NCBI GenBank assembly: GCA_964036315.1
Contig: OZ038498.1
Span: forward strand, 13,914,473-13,978,472
Origin: Acanthosepion esculentum
Taxonomy: Eukaryota > Mollusca > Cephalopoda > Sepiida > Sepiidae
DNA: 64,000 nt
Direction of reading: 5' to 3'
This document shows, piece by piece, positions 10,557 through 21,752 of the stretch (positions within the stretch are counted from its first letter, which is position 1; every line of letters begins with the position of its first letter). The translations under genes were made by a program, and so were the position numbers. Under the pieces are notes generated by a model, which worked only from the letters and a program-made list of their open reading frames with translations, was not told the origin of the DNA and searched no databases.

Positions 10557-11213
10557 CTATCCGTTAAAAAACTTTGAAATGTCTCCATGGTCTCTTCCTG
10601 GTATCCCACCATTTCGAGACGGTACAGTCGCTGCATGGCCCCAGCCACTTTGAGTAGTCCTTGCGGTCGGAGTCGAGCTGGTTGTCTTCGAACCCAGATT
10701 CCCGTTCGAAGGATTCAGATATGATTTATCTATCAGGAAAACATCTTCGTACCGCCGTCGGCCCACGAACAAAATCGGCAAGCGACGCGGTGCTTTGCCA
10801 GAATCGTAGAACTCTTTCAGGCGTGTCTCGGACATTAGAACGGCCCCCGGGAAAATGGTGCTGCCAGTGAGAGTTGGAGTCTCCCTGGTGATGTAATATT
10901 TTACGCCGGCGAAAGTTCCGAAGAGGTGCGTGCGCATCCCAAACAGAGAGTGGCCATTACCAAACCGGCTCAGAGAACGAATATAATCTTCATTGACGAT
11001 AGCGTACACGGTGAACTGTTCGTAATAGAACCGGTTAGACATCAGCCGACTCCACCCTCCGTAACCTTCTTCGAGAGATTCGGACGACATTCCAAAGGAT
11101 TCCTCTGAAGAGAAGTAAGCAGGATGATTGTTGAATCTGTAACAAATGATTCTAACTGGATACGAACCGGTTAGAATCAACAAAATAAAAACTAAATGAA
11201 TAGTTTGCGCCAT
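10557..11213 (-). CDS. Hypothetical secreted or membrane-anchored protein, 218 aa, family not recognised
   Basis: This intact ORF starts with ATG at 11213 in a strong context (aaaaATGG) and ends with TAG at 10559. Residues 1-27 hold a hydrophobic stretch (IHLVFILLILTG) typical of a signal peptide or signal anchor. The middle (about 30-165) is of normal globular composition, rich in Tyr, Phe, Arg and Gly, for example FYYEQFTVYAIVNEDYIRSL and LPILFVGRRRYEDVFLIDKSY. The tail (about 166-218) is low complexity, rich in Gly, Ser, Thr and Asn. There is only one Cys, no NxS/T sequon was seen, and no HExxH or other catalytic motif. The ORF is clearly more GC-rich than the AT-rich DNA around it. No transposon ends bracket it, but a MITE lies just downstream and supplies an AATAAA on the same strand (10256-10251). 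It may be a single-exon lineage-specific gene, or one exon of a larger gene. I assign no function. Confidence 0.5.
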   Translation of the reverse strand: MAQTIHLVFILLILTGSYPVRIICYRFNNHPAYFSSEESFGMSSESLEEGYGGWSRLMSNRFYYEQFTVYAIVNEDYIRSLSRFGNGHSLFGMRTHLFGTFAGVKYYITRETPTLTGSTIFPGAVLMSETRLKEFYDSGKAPRRLPILFVGRRRYEDVFLIDKSYLNPSNGNLGSKTTSSTPTARTTQSGWGHAATVPSRNGGIPGRDHGDISKFFNG

Positions 11214-11779
11214 TTTTTTTAAAGCCCGACACAGAAAATGTCACTTGGTTTAAATTCCACTATGTTCCTGAGGGTGCCAATTTCGCCACAAGAATCTCAA
11301 GAGATGCAGGAATTCGTTTGGATTCGATAAAATATTCGTTTTCTTTTTACTTCTCAAAATGATAATAATTCTGAAGATTAAAATAAAACAAAAAACTGTT
11401 AGAATCAAATGTTTGTCATCAGTGATTTTTTTACTTCTTATTTTCAGTTGCTTTCTATCGTAATTCTCTGATCGACATGCAACGGTCGCTACTGAATGAT
11501 TAGCTTTCTACGGCTTATCAACATTTTGTGGGTTGTTAAACCTTTCCCCGGCGTAAACGTGTATATACGTTTTTACCGAAAGTGTGTTTTTCAGACATGG
11601 ACGAATAAACACGTCTAAAACACAGCATTCAAAAACCAACTACAGATGTGTTTATACATCGATCTTGATTTTTTTTATGCCTTTCTGAGCTTAAAATCTG
11701 TCAAATTGTCAATTCATACGTCTGGTAGAGGGGTTAGCCCCCGCTCGGGAAATTCAAGGTGCCTCAATTTTAGTTCATT

Positions 11780-11970
11780 CAGTCAGTTATGTGCCATGCG
11801 GGATACACGCTTAGGCGATCGTGTATCGAAAGATACATGACTGACGTGACAGGTTTTTCCCCGCAGTAGGTTGCCATTTCTTTCTGCGGTAGAACAGTTG
11901 CCATCCAAGGCTGTAGAACCCGGTCTGTTCGGCTATTTACCCATAGCTTTAAGAGGGTATTAGCAAACAA
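11780..11970 (+). mobile_element. SINE-like element, family A (truncated body)
   Basis: Head agtcagttatgtgccatgcg, gatacacgcttaggcgatc, then gtagaacagttgccatccaa and gctatttacccatagct. The body is cut short after that. The same head occurs at 12022 and 29815. Confidence 0.7.
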
Positions 11971-12021
11971 CTACAAAGTCGATTAAAGATGAAGTCATAT
12001 GTAAGATATTATAATATTTGA

Positions 12022-12310
12022 CAGTCAGTCAGTTATGTGCCATGCGGGATACACGCTTAGGCGATCATGTATCGAAAGATACATGACTAATGCGGCAAAT
12101 GTTTCCCTGCGGTAGAACAGTTGCCATCCAAGGCGATAGAACCCGGTATGTCCTGCTATTTACCCATAGCTGGGTGGAGGGGAGAAGAAGAGGATTCATA
12201 CCTTTCCCAAGGGTATTAGCACATAAGTGAATGTAATGGATTCGACTGGAATTCGATCTCGGCTCTCCGATTCCTCAATCAGAACTGCTATCCGTTACTT
12301 TACCGTATTA
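12022..12310 (+). mobile_element. SINE-like element, family A (full body)
   Basis: Same head as 11780, followed by the body shared with other repeats here: acccatagctggg, ggattcatacctttcccaag, gcacataagtgaatgtaatg, attcgactggaattcgat. Confidence 0.75.
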
Positions 12311-12475
12311 AAAACTTATAAGAAAATTCGTCTGAAAATGAAAAGTTTTTCCCCAAATAATTGACGGGGAAGGGGTTAAAGCCGAAACATATTTCTTTTA
12401 ATTTTTTGCGAGTGAATATTTCATTAACATTTTTTTTTTAGAATAACATCGAATTTTCCAGTGACAAATCCGACT

Positions 12476-12590
12476 ATTTAAGCCATAACTTGTAGGAGGA
12501 GATGGATTCATATCATTCCCAAGAGTATTTGCGCGTAAGTAGATGTAAAGATCCCGACTAGAATTCTAATTCGACTCTGGGATTTCTCAA
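12476..12590 (+). mobile_element. SINE body fragment
   Basis: Contains agccataacttgtaggagga, gatggattcatatcattccc, aagagtatttgcgcgtaagt and attcgactctggga, a diverged piece of the body shared by SINE families A and B. Confidence 0.6.
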
Positions 12591-12599
12591 ACAACGCGG

Positions 12600-13180
12600 A
12601 GTAAAAATAAAATAATGAACCTCAAGAGGTCCGAGCAACTTACTTAACGATTGGGGAGTGGCACGGTCAGAGAGTTGTGATAAAAAGCAAGAGAAATAAT
12701 ATGAAAGAAATACTTGTCACACGCTAATAATAATTGACAAATACATATTTATGAAATAAAACAGGATAAAGTTTAAACCAGGGGCAGAGAAAGACACCAG
12801 GAGTAGAAAAAAATCCCATAGGATTTACAAACGAAAGTTTCGGGCGTCACCTGGCACATGCTGGGTAGGGTATTATTATCTCTCAGTTGCGTCTCTGTCT
12901 TCGGGCAGAGTGCAACTCAGTTGTGGCTGTCAGCGGATGGAGACGCAACTGGGAAAAATAAATACTGAGACGGACCTGTACGTCCACTCTTCAGGGGATA
13001 TCAGCAATTTACTGCTTATATTTTTTCATTTTTTTCTTTTTATTCACATTTAGCACTGGTGTAAATTTTCTTCTGTATTCTCTGTGTTTGTGTTGCCCTT
13101 ATCTTAATTTTTTTTATAGCAGACTTAGTCTGGTTTGATCCGGCTCAAGACGTGTGACCTATCTTTATTTATTTATGGCC
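12600..13180. other. No gene recognised
   Basis: AT-rich DNA. A small inverted pair (cagttgcgtctc near 12893 and gagacgcaactg near 12938) is the only structure seen. Confidence 0.5.
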
Positions 13181-13183
13181 ATT

Positions 13184-13268
13184 TTAAATTTTTGGCTACG
13201 GAAGTTGTATTTCGTTCATTTACATTTTTGTATAAATAATTGGCATTAATGCTTAGGCAATAAATAAG

Positions 13269-13332
<64 letters not shown>

Positions 13333-13396
13333 CTTATTTATTGCCTAAGCAATTATTTATACAAAAATGTAAATGAACGAAATACAACTTCCGTAG

Positions 13397-13400
<4 letters not shown>
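13184..13400. repeat. Long inverted repeat centred on an (AT)n array
   Basis: The left arm (about 13190-13269: ggctacggaagttgtatttc ... gcaataaataagtaat) is repeated inverted at about 13332-13400 (attacttatttattgcctaa ... cttccgtagcc). About 10 bases are missing from one arm. The spacer is a pure AT array (13270-13331). Confidence 0.85.

Positions 13401-13455
<55 letters not shown>
13400..13455. repeat. (AT)n microsatellite
   Basis: Pure AT dinucleotides directly after the inverted repeat, ending in gcgcgc-like sequence. Confidence 0.95.
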
Positions 13456-13460
<5 letters not shown>

Positions 13461-13987
13461 CTATAAATGTGAATTTCTAAAAAGAATTCATAAAATTAAA
13501 TAAGTGGGAGATAACAGATGTAAAAATATATTTTTACCAAGATTTTCTAAAAAAGAAACTTTTCTAAATAATCTAATTAATTAGGGAATAAGTCCTGAAA
13601 GTTTCATTAAAATCTGATAATTAACTGATTTTTGCAAGAATTTGTAAATCAATGTTTTTTACCACAAAAACACAAATTTCCAATTTTAATTTATGATGAG
13701 CCGCTGGAAGCAAGAAAAAAAGAATTTTTAACAAAAAATTTGAAGAATGAAAAATATTTGATAACAACATACAGATTTTGACATTTTGACATTTCATCAT
13801 GTATGCCCATTTTATAACTAATCTTTGGAGGTACCTTTATACACACACATACACACAGACATGTATATATATATGTATATATATATTTATATACATAGTA
13901 TATATTAATAACTATACATATTACTTACGTTAGTTATACGACTCAGACATTTATGTGTGTACAATCGTCAGGTATTAATATTTATGA

Positions 13988-14216
13988 AGTTTTCAATGCA
14001 GGTGTCTTCGAAAATTCGGGATCTGATGGGGGCAACGCTATATTGTATATTGATTCAACGTTTTAAAATTATTGTAATTATAATTTAATATTGGGGTATA
14101 AATGCGAAAAATAGGAAATAACGTCAAATAAAAGAAAAGAAATAAAATTTAAAAAAATCCATTAAATTTAAAAGATCACGCAGTCCAAAGGGGGACAACT
14201 TATATGAGGATCGGAG
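13988..14216 (+). repeat. Foldback-element copy (unit A)
   Basis: Starts ttttcaatgcaggtgtcttc and includes gatctgatgggggcaacgct and gcagtccaaagggggacaac. The same unit occurs inverted at 14592-14823 and, lacking its end, directly at 14441-14591. Confidence 0.8.
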
Positions 14217-14236
14217 AAAAAAGGGGATCTCTCTCA

Positions 14237-14336
<100 letters not shown>

Positions 14337-14385
14337 TAAATGCTAAGAGCACGTCAGGCTAAATGACGGTTCCGTTATTTGGGGA

Positions 14386-14881
14386 AATTTTCATAGAAAA
14401 TATTCGTCCTCAGACAGGAATCGAACCTGTATCCTATAGGATCTGATGGGGGCAACGCTATATTGTATATTGATTCAACGTTTTAAAATTATTGTAATTA
14501 TAATTTAATATTGGGGTATAAATGCGAAAAATAGGAAATAACGTCAAATAAAAGAAAAGAAATAAAATTTTAAAAAATCCATTAAATTTAATCTCCGATC
14601 CTCATATAAGTTGTCCCCCTTTGGACTGCGTGATCTTTTAAATTTAATGGATTTTTTAAAATTTTATTTCTTTTCTTTTATTTGACGTTATTTCCTATTT
14701 TTCGCATTTATACCCCAATATTAAATTATAATTACAATAATTTTAAAACGTTGAATCAATATACAATATAGCGTTGCCCCCATCAGATCACGAATTTTCG
14801 AAGACACCTGCATTGAAAACTAATCCTATAGGATACACGTTCGATTCCTGTCTGAGGACGAATATTTTCTATGAAAATTTC
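14386..14881. repeat. Large palindrome, ~205-bp arms, with tRNA B-box-like sequence near each tip
   Basis: The left arm 14386-14591 (aaattttcatagaaaatatt, cagacaggaatcgaacctgt, then unit A) is the near-perfect reverse complement of about 14640-14881. The ~48-base loop holds the remaining end of unit A (ccgatcctcatataagttgt...). Read outward, gttcgattcctgtctgag contains a B-box-like GTTCGATTCC. It is a foldback or SINE-derived structure. Confidence 0.85.
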
Positions 14882-15020
14882 TCGGACATTCAGGCCGGTA
14901 AATGTTGTTTAATACTGTTTAGTGTTTATTATAAAAACAGAGCATTTACTTAAATATTTGTATCTATAAAAAGAATGTATAAACATAAAAATGTCTTAAA
15001 ATAATTGTCGGATTTTGTTC

Positions 15021-15026
<6 letters not shown>

Positions 15027-15064
<38 letters not shown>
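15027..15064. repeat. (AT)n microsatellite
   Basis: Pure AT dinucleotides. Confidence 0.95.
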
Positions 15065-15069
<5 letters not shown>

Positions 15070-15101
15070 TTTTTAAGTGCAGCTTAGAAGTGGTACAATG
15101 G

Positions 15102-15142
15102 CGAAAGTATGGGGCATCCTCATTGGGTGCCCCATACTTTCG
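15102..15142. repeat. Perfect hairpin, 15-bp arms
   Basis: cgaaagtatggggca and tgccccatactttcg around an 11-nt loop. The second arm also occurs at about 15491 in a SINE-like tail (ccccatactttcggccttgt), so this looks like an inverted duplication of that tail beside an AT array. Confidence 0.8.
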
Positions 15143-15146
15143 GCCT

Positions 15147-15149
<3 letters not shown>

Positions 15150-15224
<75 letters not shown>
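15150..15224. repeat. (AT)n microsatellite
   Basis: Pure AT dinucleotides of about 75 bp. Confidence 0.95.
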
Positions 15225-15227
<3 letters not shown>

Positions 15228-15399
15228 GTATGGTCCAAAAGATTTTTCTGACCACTCATCCTATTTTTTTGTTGTTCACACGCTGAGATCTGTTGCGCAA
15301 TATTCTGCAGATGTACAATCGATATAGAAACTGACTGAATATACAACTGAAGAAACTCTGTATTAGCAAGAAATACAACATAAAGAATTAGATCAGAAC

Positions 15400-15545
15400 T
15401 CCGAACAACTCTTGGAATGATAAGGACTCAGCCAAACTTGGAGTCGCTAGAGCAATTATGACTGAGTAGTTCGTTCGATCTTCACTGGGAGCCCCATACT
15501 TTCGGCCTTGTGACACATCTGAGCTACCCTTAGAAAATCACTGTA
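15400..15545 (+). mobile_element. tRNA-derived SINE, degenerate
   Basis: B-box-like gttcgatcttcactgg at 15473, followed by gagccccatactttcggcct. The same tail occurs, diverged, at 1-72 and 56671-56710. The A box is not clear. Confidence 0.5.
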
Positions 15546-15549
15546 TCAA

Positions 15550-16716
15550 ACTTAGAGAAGGTTAGCGTGTTAGGAAAGTCGTGTATTTAAGACGGAACTG
15601 AAAAAAATAGATGGAATAAATTTATTCTTAATTTCAAAGCCTGTTGACCATATTAAATTTAAAATGATCTGAGTTCTTCGAATATAAAACGATGTTCACA
15701 AAATTATGTGTAGAATGATTAAAACTACTAAAAAAAAAAAAAAAAAAGAAGACTTACCTCTAGCCGACAGTGCTGACTCTCCGCAAAATAGTGGCTAAGG
15801 ATGTCTTACGTGGGTTTAAATCTATTTGCTGAACTTTCCCCTCCACCAATTAGGTCCAATCGAAATCAAAAAACCTGTCGCCTTTGGGCAAAATACATCA
15901 ACATGTACAGGGCGCCTACTGTAGCACATGAATGTTTAACAAGGTGTTTTACTGACCGATTGCTTCTAATCTTATTAAATACCCTTTTTTTTATATTTTG
16001 CGCGAGTTTAACTTAATCTGAGTAAATTAGTCACCTCGCCTTGGAGCAAATGCTAGCTAGCCAATCTCACAGGTTAGAGAACGCGACTATGCACCACTAT
16101 TTTCATCTTTTTTCAGACTAAACTGACCTTTTTCTTCCTTTATTTGCGGTATCTCTTCAGGACGTTGGAGATCATAGCTCTCCACAACTACCTATCCTTT
16201 CTAGCTATAAATAATGTTTGCCTCCTTACTATCCTTCCTGGTCCCCCTTACTGCGATCCATTTGCACAAGCACATTAGATAGATTTGCTCGCTGCTTGCC
16301 TCTGCACCCCTTGCCTTCGGTACGTGCTGTGAGTGTCAAATTTTCCAAGCCTTCTTTCCCTCATTTTGTCTTCCAGAAATTCCAACTGTCTCTTTCTGAT
16401 TTTAATACAAGGTACCTATAGCCTAGGTTAGCAACCAGTCTAGGAGAAGGAAAACTCTTGAATGCAAACCAGCCTAGGAGAGTGTTGGCAAAGAGCGAAT
16501 GGGCTTCTTATAGGTGCATGTGGTTTGGAGATGTAAAACTCTTATTTAAAATAAAAATGGGATTGTAGCATAATCAGACATGTGTCACACTATGCACCAG
16601 TGCAGGGCATGGTGCTATGAAGGAGAAAGTATACATTGCACTTTAAGCAATTCATTTTTGTAACTTGTTTGGTAAAAACTTAGAATTTGTCGTTCTCCAA
16701 CGGGAGTATTTATCCA
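15550..16716. other. No gene recognised; possible old LINE remnant near 16150-16430
   Basis: A C/T-rich stretch at 16150-16430 reads like a decayed coding repeat, but no motif could be fixed. The remainder is AT-rich. Confidence 0.35.
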
Positions 16717-16845
<129 letters not shown>

Positions 16846-17514
16846 GCGTGTGAACAAAGAAACAATCTTCAAATACGGCTCTACAAATTTAAATAAATTT
16901 TATGACTGTGCATTTGTTTTTGTTCAAATTGAAAAAAGAACGAATTACAAAGATCCTTGCGGAACAAATTCACACAAAAATATTTTGTTTTCTTTGTTTA
17001 CAATACAACCGAATCAATTGCGTTAGTATGATAGAAGAAACAGAATGTGTTTACATAAGGAGAGTGCCACGTATTTACCTTGTTTTCGGAATGCTTGTAA
17101 TTTTCTAGTAGCCAGAATGTCAGCAGACGAGAACGCTGTATTATTATTTTAGTAACGTTTTGTTTACAAAACACCATTCGTATGTTTCACGTGTGTTTTA
17201 TTTACTTTAAAATGGCTAGGTTTTGTAGGGAGTTACTCAAATAAAATTTGTGAAATGTTACGTAACAAAATTTACGAAAGGTTTGAGAATTCAGCTTGTC
17301 CAACAACGAACAACCGACCCAGTTCAAAGGTTTACGGAAAACTGACAACTAGATTTGTTAATTTACGCGATCGTATTTATACAGAAAAATAGACTTCAGG
17401 TATCCAAAAGTTAAATCTTAATAACCTCAGAAGTTTGTTGGTTAATAAATAAGTATTGTTTTTTTTTTCCTATTTCGTACACGAATTCTATAGTATACTT
17501 TACCTTTCTTAGAC

Positions 17515-17985
17515 ATCATGCTACACCCATTTGACAACAGCCTAGAACTTAGTGTTCACCGAAAATCAACCAATAAAAATGACTTGATAAACTTCTATTC
17601 CCATCATAACAGCAAACTAAAATCCGAGATGATCATTGGATTCTATTTAAGAGCACTTAGAATTTACAGCCCTAAATATTTACACGAAGATTTATCACAG
17701 TTACATCTAAAACAATCAAAGACTTAATCAATAGAAAACAAAAGAACCAGTCAAAACTTGAAGTTGGAATTTACTCTATTAAATGCAAGAATTGCCAGAA
17801 CTAATATATTGGAGAAACCTCAAGAAGTTTAAACAAGAGACTATATTAACATAAAAGGGAAATTTTAAGTAACAACACACAAAACGCATTGGTTGTTCAT
17901 CGTAACAAAACGGAGCACAATTTTGACGTAAGGAATGATACTTTAATTAAAAGAGAAAATAATCCACTTAGACGAAAATTTACAT
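17515..17985 (+). pseudogene. Penelope-like retroelement, RT end plus GIY-YIG domain, decayed
   Basis: RT-end segment DNSLELSVHRKSTNKNDLIN, FYSHHNSKLKSEMIIGFYLR, ALRIYSPKYLHEDL, broken by a stop. Then from 17766 GIYSIKCKNCQN-stop-YIGETSRSLNKRLY-stop-HKREILSNN and HNFDVRNDTLIKRENNPLRR. Two in-frame stops inside the endonuclease domain show inactivity. It is closely related to the minus-strand fragment at 8357-8640. Confidence 0.82.
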
Positions 17986-17989
17986 TTAT

Positions 17990-18890
17990 TAAATGGTTTT
18001 ATTTTTTTATTTATATTTAATAATTAACTTATATTTCACTTATATATTGTTTTAATTTTATTTATTTATTGGTTTATATTTATTACATATTAATTCATAT
18101 TTAATATTTATTTAATAGCTTGACTTTAATAATTATTTCATTAATTAATATTTTAATTGTTATATGCATTATTATTTGTATATAACTTATTTTAGTTGTT
18201 ACATTATGAATTCTCTTCCTTTAAGGTTTTTTATTAAAAAAATATTAAAAAATCACTAATTTTAAAATTTTTCTTTAATTTTCCTTATAGAAACTAGATG
18301 TTAATATTTTAAAATATAGGTCAAGGTTATTTTAACTGATTTCTGAATCCTAACACTCCCCTTTTACAACCATGAAACTGGGTTTAAGCTTTGTCTAAAC
18401 GATTTGCTGTGTCATCTGTTATATCCGCCTTTCACTTTTCGTTTTTTTTTCTTTTACTCTTTCATCTTTCTTGATTCTTTTTTCTTGATTCTTTTAAGAT
18501 TAAAATTTTTAAGCTACCGTTTTATTTTATTTTTAAACCCTTAGCGTTGACAAATCCTGCAACGGTGAGATAGTTGTACAAATGGGGTAATTTTAAATGT
18601 CTATTCTATGTAATGTATCTATTTATATATGTCCTGTTATAATAAATACATTGAGCTCTCTTTGTGGATCAGTTTTGTATTATTAGGATTCACTTGGATT
18701 ATATAAATCTACGACGTATGAGCAGCTCAGTTTCTAAGTACCAACAGCCCAGACACCAGCACATATGATTTGATTATAGTGGTGAAGGTTTTGTGCAGAA
18801 CAATCCACACTTTTTGAAGGGCTGAATACAGAGACCTGGTGCACTACGTGCTACAGGGTACCCAAAAGTCCCTCCGCAGATTTTGAATTA
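17990..18890. other. AT-rich DNA without recognisable gene
   Basis: Very AT-rich. No homology or structure beyond simple sequence was recognised. Confidence 0.5.
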
Positions 18891-18894
18891 AGAG

Positions 18895-18958
18895 TTGTGC
18901 TTCTCCTAAAACAGTTGCTATAGAACCTAGTCTGTCCTGCTATTTACCCATATTGCTG
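18895..18958 (+). repeat. SINE family A fragment
   Basis: cagttgctatagaacctagt, then ctgtcctgctatttacccat matches the middle of the SINEs at 11780 and 12022. Confidence 0.6.
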
Positions 18959-19015
18959 GTAATAGTTTTTTTTCTTCAAAAACGTATTGCTGGTAATATT
19001 TTATAATGCTTTTTA

Positions 19016-19047
19016 TTAGGTTGGTACAAAAATAATGTCGTTTTTTG
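19016..19047 (+). repeat. Mariner left terminal inverted repeat
   Basis: ttaggttggtacaaaaataa followed by tgtcgttttttg; preceded by TA. Confidence 0.9.
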
Positions 19048-19092
19048 ACGTTCAACTTCAAAAGATCATAACTCCTTTCATAATAAACTTTA

Positions 19093-20110
19093 TTAATCGA
19101 AATAAGAACCATTAGAGTCGACACATTTTTGCCAACGAGAAACAAGTTTATTTATCCCATTAGCATAGAAATCCGGAATTCTGGAAGCGATGAAGTCATT
19201 GAAGGCCGATTCGGCATCATCTCGGCTTTTGAAGCATTTTTCGCGCAGGAAGTTGTCCAGATGCTTGAAAAAGTGATAATCGGTGGGCGAGAGGTCCGGT
19301 GAATATGGCGGATGAGGCAGAGTCTCGTAGCCCAATTCGGTCAGCTTCTGCAGGGTCAGTTGAGCGACATGCAGGCGAGCGTTGTCATGGAGGAGAATTA
19401 GTCCCTTCATGTTGACCAATCTCGGGCGCATACGTTGGAGCTTCTGGTGCATTTCGTCAATTTGTCGGCAGTACTTCTCCGCCGTAATCGTTTCGCCCGG
19501 ATTCAAGAAGCTGTGATGGATGAGACCGGCCGCAGACCACCAAACAGTCACCATAACCTTTTTTGGTGCAATTTCGGCTTCGGGAAGTGTTGTGGAGCTT
19601 CTCCGGCATCCAACCACTGTGCCGAAAGTCGCCGGTTGTCGTAGAGGATCCACTTCTCATCACACGTCACAATCCGCTCGAGTAATGGGTCGTTTTTGTT
19701 GCGCAGAAGGAGCGTAGAAGACACCTCAAAACGACGATTTTTTGATTATCGTTCAATTCACGCGGCACCCATTTATCCAACTTTTTTGACTTCCCTATTT
19801 GCTTTAAATGGCGAACGACGGTTGAGTGGTCGACCTCGAGTTCAACAGCAACTTCTCGTGTGGTTTTGCGAGGATCGGCTTCAATTAAGGCTTTCAAATG
19901 TTCGTTATCAACCGCAGTCGGCCGGCCGCGACCGTTTTCATCTTCGAGGCTCTCGTCACCATTGCGAAATTTCTTGAACCACCGTTGTGCCACACGTTCG
20001 TTAGTGGTTCCTGGGCCAAACGCATCATTGATATCACGAGCTGTCTCGGCAGCTTTTCGGCCTAGTTTGAACTGGAACAAGAAAATCGTGCGGATTTGAA
20101 TTTTGTCCAT
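19093..20110 (-). pseudogene. Mariner transposase with two 1-bp frameshifts
   Basis: Starts MDKIQIRTIFLFQFKLGRKA at 20110. Next is the HTH pair: TARDINDAFGPGTTNERVAQ, RWFKKFRNGDESLEDENGRG, then TREVAVELEVDHSTVVRHLK and KLDKWVPRELNDNQK. One base is missing in an A-run near 19740, and the next frame reads RIVTCDEKWILYDNRR. A second base is missing in an A-run near 19560. The last frame reads VMVTVWWSAAGLIH, GLILLHDNARLHVAQ, PPYSPDLSPTDYHFFKHL and ends CVDSNGSYFD. The three catalytic aspartates (CDEKW, LHDNA, PTDYH; DD34D type) are all present. Total length of about 339 codons is normal. The copy is young but inactive as it stands. The protein resembles the Hsmar1-derived domain of SETMAR. Confidence 0.92.
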
Positions 20111-20269
20111 GCTGTCGAAAAGCCTGCAAAAAAATGACTGAAGAGATTGAGAACGGTAACACGAATAACACGATTCGATAGAGCGAAAAACGCGCTTCAA
20201 AATTATATATAACATGGCTATATATATCAATGAATTAATTCAGAAATCATATATAAAAGTAACATATGT

Positions 20270-20301
20270 GAGAAAACGACATTATTTTTGCACCAACCTA
20301 A
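20270..20301 (-). repeat. Mariner right terminal inverted repeat
   Basis: Reads inverted ttaggttggtgcaaaaataa then tgtcgttttctc; followed by TA. Confidence 0.9.
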
Positions 20302-20303
20302 TA

Positions 20304-20515
20304 CCTCAGTTTCTGGGTTAACTATTTGCCCATAGCTGTGACCCTAACAGGTGCTACCACCTTGGGTCAGGGTGGACCTGGGAACACCAGCAATTAAGAG
20401 GTGGTTCCACACTCCTCAAAACCTTCTGATCAGAGGCCTTGCTGTTGGACGTAGTTTATCGTCTTACGCGGGATGCCGGATGCAGTTTATCGTCATAGCC
20501 AGGACGGGTTAATTT
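20304..20515. other. Unclassified, GC-richer repeat-like segment
   Basis: Begins with gttaactatttgcccatagc, reminiscent of the SINE body, then runs into GC-richer sequence with two gtagtttatcgtc-like repeats (20453 and 20483). It is the flank of the mariner insertion. Confidence 0.35.
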
Positions 20516-21124
20516 TTTAACATTTTTCAACAAGCGTCTTTGTAAGTAAAACCATGAAGTCAAAGTGCCTAAAATTCTATAAAATATTATAAATGTTAAT
20601 GATTACAAGGTTAATTAAAAAAAGAAAGAAAAAAAGCTTTTCTTTTTATTCGTCTTGTAATTTTATAACAATTATCGCTTCCTTACAAAAATCTCACAAA
20701 TATCAGGCTGTCGATAAATGTATCAAAGCCTCATAAAAACATGCACCTCTGTATTAAAGAAATACATTTCTGCTATATTTTAAAGTAAAAGTTAGTAAAA
20801 TTTGTTTCAGTTCAGATTAATTAAACTTTAAATAAGCTAATCTTCCTCAAATGAAGTTTCAGAAAAGTATACTTTATTTTTTAAAGATTTTTTAATAAAG
20901 AGAAAAATACGTTGTGTTGACAGATATATCAATAAGAAAGAAAATCGCCATTTTTAGAGATTTAAAAAACTCATTCTAATCAATTTAAATTCAATTTGAA
21001 AAATGGTAAAGTGTTTTGATTATTGTAAATATTAAATTTAGCTTGAAATTAAAACTAAAATAAAAGCTTCAAGAAAGATTTTTCATTTTTAAAATGCATT
21101 TTAAAATTTAGGTGTTGCTTTTTT

Positions 21125-21229
<105 letters not shown>

Positions 21230-21421
21230 TATGTTGTCTAAAGGGCAGTTGTCTGTATGTGTGTGTCCGGCTAAAACTAAAAGACTACCATAGTTAAGAT
21301 AAAGTAAATACGTATACAAACTCATTATCACCCAAGCCAGCTTTTTGTAAAAAGTATTATCGTATGATTTGTATTTACGAAGATATATTAAAATTAAAAT
21401 GCATTCGAAATTCTCAGAATT

Positions 21422-21488
21422 AAAAAGTAAAAACGAACGGTAAGAATTCTTATTCCCGAATCGAATTACCGTTCGTTTTTACTTTTTT
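21422..21488. repeat. Inverted repeat, ~26-bp arms
   Basis: aaaaagtaaaaacgaacggt (21422) pairs with accgttcgtttttacttttt (ending 21488), with one extra base in the left arm. Confidence 0.8.
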
Positions 21489-21548
21489 TATTCTGCTATG
21501 CTATCCAAGTATGCACTTTTAATATTTCTATTCTCTTGAATTTATGCT

Positions 21549-21752
<204 letters not shown>

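Larger units (their letters stand above)
19014..20303 (-). mobile_element. Near-complete mariner element, Hsmar1/cecropia type, with TA target duplication
   Basis: The element spans 19016-20301 (1286 bp), flanked by TA at 19014-19015 and 20302-20303. Terminal inverted repeats start ttaggttggtacaaaaataa on the left; the right end read inverted is ttaggttggtgcaaaaataa, and both continue tgtcgtttt: about 31 of 32 bases match. Size and TIR match the Hsmar1 type (about 1.29 kb). The transposase reads on the minus strand. Confidence 0.93.

Noticed and set aside
19696..20099. Plus-strand frames in the mariner
   Set aside because: They are antisense to the transposase. The conserved HTH and catalytic motifs are on the minus strand.
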